The notes below the pieces were generated by a model. It saw nothing but the letters and a program-made list of their open reading frames with translations, searched no databases and had not been told where the DNA came from. Below are positions 59,324-64,000 of a stretch of DNA of 64,000 bases, piece after piece; within the stretch, counting starts at the first letter, position 1; every line of letters begins with the position of its first letter. Source of the stretch: Alistipes sp. (GTDB taxonomy: Bacteria > Bacteroidota > Bacteroidia > Bacteroidales > Rikenellaceae). The DNA is taken from positions 28,861-92,860 of the forward strand of contig JAIDUK010000033.1 of NCBI GenBank assembly GCA_029060215.1. The letters run 5' to 3'. The position numbers and the translations under genes are program-made.

Positions 59324-59500
59324 ACGAGGGAGAAAACAATTATTCTCTATTCATTAACTATTAATCTTTACGCGAGAAAGGGACTTGCGATAACAGGAGA
59401 TTCTTTGACGCTACGCACTTTGCAAGGAGACGGGGCCTTTGCAGGGCAAGGGCTTTGCGATAACGGACGAGAAAACGGGTGCTTGGGAAAGTCGCAACAT

Positions 59501-59640
59501 TTATTCAGATTGCCACGGGCCTGACGGCCCTCGCAATGACGGAGGGGGCTTTGACACTACAACCCTTTGCAATGAGGGGAGAGATGCTGTACTCCTTGCA
59601 ATAGCGGGAAGATGCTTTGATGTTGGGCGTCTTGCAAAGC
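59501..59640. repeat. Dispersed GCAATGAC repeat, copy B
   Basis: The core 59501-59540 has TTATTCAGATTGCCACGGGC, CTGA and GCCCTCGCAATGAC-like palindromic arms. The match to copy A (reverse complement) goes on for over 100 bp, through TTTGACACTAC, GGGAGAGATGCT and CCTTGCAA. Confidence 0.7.
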
Positions 59641-59668
59641 CGGGGCGGGGCATTGGGCAAAAACAAAA

Positions 59669-59689
59669 CCGCCGGGGGAAACCCGGCGG
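59669..59689 (-). terminator. Terminator of the ileS-dksA transcript
   Basis: CCGCCGGG (59669-59676) pairs with CCCGGCGG (59682-59689). On the minus strand TTTTGTTTTTG follows. It lies 47 bp after the dksA-like stop. Confidence 0.85.
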
Positions 59690-59736
59690 CAAAGCATAGG
59701 TGATGCACGGAGAGGAGAAAAGCCTCGGACGAAGTC

Positions 59737-60117
59737 CTAACGCCGCCCCTCCTTGGCCTCGATGCACTCGGTGGCGTGGGGAACCTTCATCAACCGCTCC
59801 TTGGGAATGAGCTTGCCGGTAGTCTTGCAAATACCGTAAGTCTTGTTCTCGATACGGACGAGGGCCATCTCGAGGTTGCGGATGAACTTCATCTGGTGGG
59901 TGGCCAACCGCCCGTTCTCCTCCTTGGAAAGAGTGGCGGCACCCTCCTCGAGGACCTTGTAAGTGGGCGACGTGTCCTCGGTATCGTTGTCGGCCGTATG
60001 GGTGATGGTGGCACGCAACAACTCGTAATCGGCCCGAGCGTTGTCCAACTTTTTCAAGATGAGCCGGCGGAACTCCTCGAGCTCGGCGTCGCTGTATCTG
60101 GTTCTCTGGTCTGCCAT
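59737..60117 (-). CDS. TraR/DksA-family protein
   Basis: A 126-residue protein. Residues 8-70 form a helical coiled-coil region (YSDAELEEFRRLILKKLDNARADYELL) and residues 80-120 the DksA-like finger region (ALVRIENKTYGICKTTGKLIPKERLMKVPHATECIEAK). Of the four zinc cysteines only two remain (CKTT and ECIEA positions), as often in this Bacteroidota group. It may bind RNA polymerase through the secondary channel and tune stress responses. It follows ileS by 87 bp in the usual order; lspA, the expected next gene, is missing. Confidence 0.83.
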   Translation of the reverse strand: MADQRTRYSDAELEEFRRLILKKLDNARADYELLRATITHTADNDTEDTSPTYKVLEEGAATLSKEENGRLATHQMKFIRNLEMALVRIENKTYGICKTTGKLIPKERLMKVPHATECIEAKEGRR

Positions 60118-60127
60118 AGGTCGTTCG

Positions 60128-60151
60128 TTTTACATTAGGTTTAATGTAAAA
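60128..60151 (-). promoter_or_regulatory. Inverted repeat in the leader of the dksA-like gene
   Basis: TTTTACATTA (60128-60137) and TAATGTAAAA (60142-60151) are perfect 10-bp arms around GGTT, 10 bp before the start codon. It could be an operator or an mRNA hairpin hiding the start. Confidence 0.6.
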
Positions 60152-60204
60152 TTAAACAATTATTTTCGATAATGCAAGCATTTCGCCCCGAATCTGCATA
60201 ACGG

Positions 60205-63200
60205 CTACACGCGGGTCACGGCGATGCGCACCGGCAACTCGTCGATCTGGGAATCGACGACGACGGCCCCGGCGGGCTCGGCGGCGGTGCGGACCTCGAC
60301 GGAGAGGGTCTGCGAAGCGATATACCCGGCGAAACGCCCGACGGCGTCGGAGACCGCGGGAGAATCGGCGATCTCGACCCGGATGCGGTCGGTGACCTCG
60401 AATCCCGAATCCTTGCGGATGTTCTGGATGCGGTTGATCAACTCGCGTGCCACGCCCTCGGCCCGAAGCTCGTCGGAGAGCGTGATGTCGAGCGCGACGG
60501 TCAACTTACCCTCGGAAGCGACGAGCCACCCGGGCATATCCTCGGACGAAATCTCGAAATCAGCGGCCGAGACGCTGATGCGCTCCCCTCCCAAATCGAG
60601 GATCGTCTCGGGCGCACGCTCGATAGCGGCGATCTGCTCCTGCGAGAACGAAGCGGTGAGGGCGGCGATCTGCTTCATGAACTTGCCGTAACGGGGCCCG
60701 AGGGTCTTGAAATTGGGCTTGATACGCTTGGTGATGACACCCGCGGTATTCTGGATGAGCTCGATCTCCTTGACGTTGACCTCGCTCAAGACCAACCCTT
60801 TGACGGCCTCGATATGGGCGGCGACGGCGGGATCGAGCACGGGCACGACGATCTTCTGCAACGGCTGACGGACCTTGATGGAGACCTTGCGGCGCAAAGC
60901 GAGGACCATGGACGAGAGCTGCTGGGCCAAGGCCATCATCTCCTCCAACCCGGCGTCGATGTCGGCGGGGCAAGCCTTGGGGAAAGCGGCGAGGTGGACG
61001 GACTCGTCGCCATGGCGCCCGCTGACGGCATTCAAATCGCAGAAGATGCGGTCGGAAATGAACGGAGCGAACGGAGCGGAGAGCAAAGCGACGGTCTCGA
61101 GACACGTGTAGAGCGTCTGGTAAGCGGCGAGCTTGTCGGAAGTCATCTGCCCGCCCCAGAACCGCTTGCGGTTCAGACGCACGTACCAATTGGAGAGGTT
61201 CTCGCACACGAACTCCTGAATGGCGCGCGCGGCGGGCGTAGGATCGTAATCCTCGAGGCAACGGGTGACGTCGGCGACCAACGTATTGAGAAGCGAGATG
61301 ATCCAACGGTCGATCTCGGGCCGCTTCTCGACGGGAATCTCAGCCTCGCGCCCGGTGAACCCGTCGACGTTGGCGTAGAGGGCGAAGAACGAATAGGTGT
61401 TGTAGAGCGTGCCGAAGAACTTGCGGCGCACCTCGTCGACCCCCTCGCGGTCGAACTTGAGGTTGTCCCACGGCTGGGAATTGGAAATCATGTACCAACG
61501 GGTGGCGTCGGGGCCGTAGGTATCGAGAACGTCGAACGGATCGACGGCGTTGCCCAAACGCTTGGACATCTTGTTGCCGTTCTTATCGAGGACCAACCCG
61601 TTGGAAATGATGTTCTTGAAAGCGACCGAATCGAAGAGCATGGAAGCGATGGCGTGCAAGGTGAAGAACCACCCGCGCGTCTGGTCGACCCCCTCGGCGA
61701 TGAAATCGGCGGGATAGACCTGCCCGAACTCCTCCTTGTGCTCGAAGGGATAATGGACCTGCGCGTAAGGCATGGCGCCCGAATCGAACCACACGTCGAT
61801 GAGGTCGGGCTCGCGGAACATGGGCCGCCCGTCGGCGGCGACGAGCACGATGCGGTCGACGAAAGGCCTATGCAAATCGATGTTGGCGGTGGAATAATTC
61901 TCCTTGGACATGTCGCCGACCCTGAAATTCTTGTAGGGATTCTCCTTCATCAACCCGGCGGCGACGGACTTGTCGATCTCGGCCATGAGCTCGGCGACCG
62001 ACCCGATGCACTTGAGCTCGGCATGGTCCTCGGTAGCCCACACGGGGAGCGGAGTACCCCAAAAACGCGACCGTGAGAGGTTCCAATCGACCAACCCCTC
62101 GAGCCACTTGCCGAAACGCCCGGACCCGGTGGACTCGGGCTTCCAACGGATGGTCTTGTTGAGCTCGATCATCCGGTCGCGCAAAGCAGTGGTGCGGATG
62201 AACCACGAATCGAGGGGGTAATAAAGCACGGGCTTGTCGGTACGCCAACAATGGGGGTAAGAGTGGGTGTGCTTCTCGATGCGGAAGACCTTGTTCTCGG
62301 CCTTGAGCATGACGGAGAGGTCGACATCGAGCGTCGAATCGGCGTCGGTGAGGCTTTCGTCGTAAGCATTCTTGACGTAACGCCCTGCATACTCGGCGTA
62401 GTGCTTCTTGTCGACGCGGGTGCGGACGAACTCGGGGTCGAGTTCGTCGACGAGGAAGAAACGGCCCTGCCGGTCGACCATGGGCTGGCTCTTACCGGCC
62501 TTGTCGACCATAAAGAGGGGCGGAATATTGGCGGCGCGGGCCACGCGGGCGTCGTCGGCGCCGAACGTAGGAGCGATGTGGACGATACCGGTACCGTCGG
62601 AAGTGGTGACGTAATCGCCCGCGATGACGCGGAACGCATCGCCGTCGGGACGGACCCACGGAATCAACTGCTCGTAACGGATGCCGACGAGCTCGCTGCC
62701 GAGCCAACTCTGGTCGGTGACGGTATAAGTACCCTCCAACTTCTTGGTGAAGTAAACGGGAACGAGCTCGCGGGCGAGGATGACGGCCTGCTGCGTCTCG
62801 GTATAAGGATTGGAACACAACACCTTGACGTACTCGACCGAGGGGCCGACGGCGAGCGCGGTATTCGAAGGCAGGGTCCACGGAGTAGTGGTCCAAGCGA
62901 GGAAGTAGAGCGGGCAATCGTCGCCCCCGAAGAGTTTGTCGCTGGAACTGTCGCGGACGATGCGGAACTGGGCAGTGCAAGTAGTGTCCTTGACGTCGCG
63001 GTAACACCCGGGCTGGTTCAACTCGTGGGTCGAGAGCCCGGTGCCGGCCGCGGGGGAATAAGGCTGGATGGTATACCCCTTGTAAAGCAAATCCTTGTCG
63101 AAGAGCTGCTTGAGAAGCCACCAAAGGGTCTCGATATACTTATTGTCGTAGGTAATGTAAGGGTCGTCCATATTGACCCAATAACCCATCTTGCGGGTGA

Positions 63201-63600
63201 GGTTCTCCCAAACGCCGGTGAACTCCATGACGGCCTCGCGGCAAGTACGGTTGTACTCCTCGATGGAAATCTTCTTGCCGATGTCCTCCTTGGTGATGCC
63301 CAACTTCTTCTCGACGCCCAACTCGACGGGAAGCCCGTGGGTATCCCACCCAGCCTTGCGATGGACGAGGTAACCCTGCTGGGTCTTGTACCGACAAAAA
63401 ACGTCCTTGATGGTACGGGCCATGACGTGGTGGATGCCGGGCAGACCATTGGCCGACGGGGGACCCTCGTAGAAGACGAACGACGGATGACCCTCGCGCG
63501 TGGAGATGCTTTTGTGGAATGTGTCGCGGGCGTCCCACTCGCCGAGAACCTCGGCGGCGAGCCCGGCCAAATCGAGACCTTTGTACTCCTTGAACTTCAT
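60205..63600 (-). CDS. ileS: Isoleucyl-tRNA synthetase
   Basis: A 1131-residue class I synthetase. The HIGH-type motif is GIHH at 55-58 after PPSANGLP, the KMSKR motif at about 677-681, with the CP1 editing domain between and the anticodon domain plus long C-terminal domain after. Length fits the eukaryote-like, long IleRS group that is often less sensitive to mupirocin; the Phe/Val at the site was not checked. The start at 63600 (MKFKEYKGLDL) is chosen; an ATG at 63609 is possible. A promoter lies about 90 bp upstream. Complete. Confidence 0.95.
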   Translation of the reverse strand: MKFKEYKGLDLAGLAAEVLGEWDARDTFHKSISTREGHPSFVFYEGPPSANGLPGIHHVMARTIKDVFCRYKTQQGYLVHRKAGWDTHGLPVELGVEKKLGITKEDIGKKISIEEYNRTCREAVMEFTGVWENLTRKMGYWVNMDDPYITYDNKYIETLWWLLKQLFDKDLLYKGYTIQPYSPAAGTGLSTHELNQPGCYRDVKDTTCTAQFRIVRDSSSDKLFGGDDCPLYFLAWTTTPWTLPSNTALAVGPSVEYVKVLCSNPYTETQQAVILARELVPVYFTKKLEGTYTVTDQSWLGSELVGIRYEQLIPWVRPDGDAFRVIAGDYVTTSDGTGIVHIAPTFGADDARVARAANIPPLFMVDKAGKSQPMVDRQGRFFLVDELDPEFVRTRVDKKHYAEYAGRYVKNAYDESLTDADSTLDVDLSVMLKAENKVFRIEKHTHSYPHCWRTDKPVLYYPLDSWFIRTTALRDRMIELNKTIRWKPESTGSGRFGKWLEGLVDWNLSRSRFWGTPLPVWATEDHAELKCIGSVAELMAEIDKSVAAGLMKENPYKNFRVGDMSKENYSTANIDLHRPFVDRIVLVAADGRPMFREPDLIDVWFDSGAMPYAQVHYPFEHKEEFGQVYPADFIAEGVDQTRGWFFTLHAIASMLFDSVAFKNIISNGLVLDKNGNKMSKRLGNAVDPFDVLDTYGPDATRWYMISNSQPWDNLKFDREGVDEVRRKFFGTLYNTYSFFALYANVDGFTGREAEIPVEKRPEIDRWIISLLNTLVADVTRCLEDYDPTPAARAIQEFVCENLSNWYVRLNRKRFWGGQMTSDKLAAYQTLYTCLETVALLSAPFAPFISDRIFCDLNAVSGRHGDESVHLAAFPKACPADIDAGLEEMMALAQQLSSMVLALRRKVSIKVRQPLQKIVVPVLDPAVAAHIEAVKGLVLSEVNVKEIELIQNTAGVITKRIKPNFKTLGPRYGKFMKQIAALTASFSQEQIAAIERAPETILDLGGERISVSAADFEISSEDMPGWLVASEGKLTVALDITLSDELRAEGVARELINRIQNIRKDSGFEVTDRIRVEIADSPAVSDAVGRFAGYIASQTLSVEVRTAAEPAGAVVVDSQIDELPVRIAVTRV

Positions 63601-63696
63601 ATGGTGCATGCTATTATATTCGTAACACTCGAAAAACCGAAGAAAACGGCACCGGCCACTGCCGCATACCGCCGAGGCTGTCGGCTTATCTTCTGG

Positions 63697-63704
63697 CAAA
63701 GATA
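63697..63704 (-). promoter_or_regulatory. Promoter -7 box of ileS
   Basis: TATCTTTG on the minus strand, with a predicted start near 63690 and a 90-nt leader. No T-box structure is seen in that leader. Confidence 0.6.
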
Positions 63705-63737
63705 GAAAAACCGAATCGAAAATTAAAAAATTGAAGA

Positions 63738-64000
63738 TTAAAAATACTTATCTATAATATATGGCCGCACCCCAACTGCGGCAACAGGCGAGAGCGATCG
63801 GAACTTGTTCGGATAACCGAGCGGCCTGAGACGAGTGCGAAACAGCGAAGTCTTCCGCATGCAAAAAACGGATTCTTCGGAAAGCCGCGACGGTTTATTC
63901 AGATTGCCACGGGCCAAAGGCCCTCGCAATGACGGGGGCTGCTGCACATCGGGCAATGACGGTGGGGGGTTCGAAAATACGGCCCTTTGCAATGGCGGGG
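63738..64000. repeat. Gene-free end with dispersed GCAATGAC repeat, copy C
   Basis: No gene is seen. The core 63895-63933 has TTATTCAGATTGCCACGGGC, CAAA and GGCCCTCGCAATGAC. GGGCAATGACGG follows near 63950 and CCCTTTGCAATGG near the edge. Confidence 0.65.

Larger units (their letters stand above)
58590..59660. other. Gene-poor stretch with palindrome and repeats
   Basis: No open frame here looks coding. From 58590 to 59240 the plus strand is purine-rich, with Lys/Arg-rich frames that have no likely start or family. From 59250 on it holds the second palindromic element and then degenerate TTTGCRATnACGGG units (near 59397, 59422, 59457, 59533, 59569, 59598 and 59634). Confidence 0.6.

Noticed and set aside
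59397..59640. CRISPR array
   Set aside because: Units are degenerate, uneven (about 16-36 bp) and without unique spacers or cas genes.

Overview
The window looks like a stretch of a GC-rich Bacteroidales chromosome, most like Alistipes or a close relative. Three things point there. Promoters carry the Bacteroidota -7 motif TAnnTTTG, often with a TTTG box 19-20 bp upstream, and Shine-Dalgarno sequences are not evident. The conjugation genes are of the Bacteroides CTnDOT type. The housekeeping neighbourhoods (secG-lptE-sigma54 regulator, ileS-traR/dksA, PG0541-type efflux, kduI/kduD, korAB) are typical of the group. No database search was possible, so the genus is an inference.

Region 1 (1 to about 16.1 kb) is the remnant of an integrative conjugative element beside a tRNA-Ala(GGC) gene. 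On the minus strand, reading from 11.9 kb leftwards, lie traA, a DUF3408 gene, traD, traE, traF, traG, traH, traI, traJ, traK, traL, traM, traN, traO and a fimbrillin-like lipoprotein cut by the window edge. On the plus strand lie mobA, mobB and the 5' third of mobC, separated from traA by an oriT-like region. mobC stops inside its P-loop at 14812 and is joined directly to the antisense strand of an integrase that has lost its catalytic C-terminus. A single deletion probably removed the rest of both genes and everything between them. traN is also frameshifted. The element should not be able to move on its own, though the mating-pore genes look mostly intact.

Region 2 (16.2 to 27.7 kb) holds the 2-oxoacid:ferredoxin oxidoreductase korAB, then kduI-kduD for unsaturated uronate breakdown behind an ExuR/UxuR-like operator. 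Next comes a small phage-like module: a self-cleaving S24-type repressor divergent from a hypothetical gene and a lone large terminase with intact motifs. A nitronate monooxygenase, a radical SAM protein and tsaD follow.

Region 3 (27.7 to 39.8 kb) has tamB followed by exbB, exbD, a TonB-like gene and a DUF1573 lipid- or envelope-linked gene, apparently one operon for envelope assembly energised by proton motive force. An amidohydrolase, engB, prs, an SDR dehydrogenase and an MBL hydrolase follow.

Region 4 (39.8 to 52.6 kb) has two complete tripartite RND efflux systems facing each other: adaptor-pump-outer membrane factor on plus, and TetR-TolC-adaptor-pump-PG0541 on minus.

Region 5 (52.6 to 64 kb) has a five-gene minus-strand operon (HU-like protein, sigma-54 activator, LptE, TPR-like protein, SecG), a PLP-dependent arginine-type decarboxylase, a 1.2-kb gene-poor stretch full of repeats, a TraR/DksA protein and ileS. 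Three dispersed intergenic repeats of one family and a ~73-bp palindromic element present in two opposed copies lie here.
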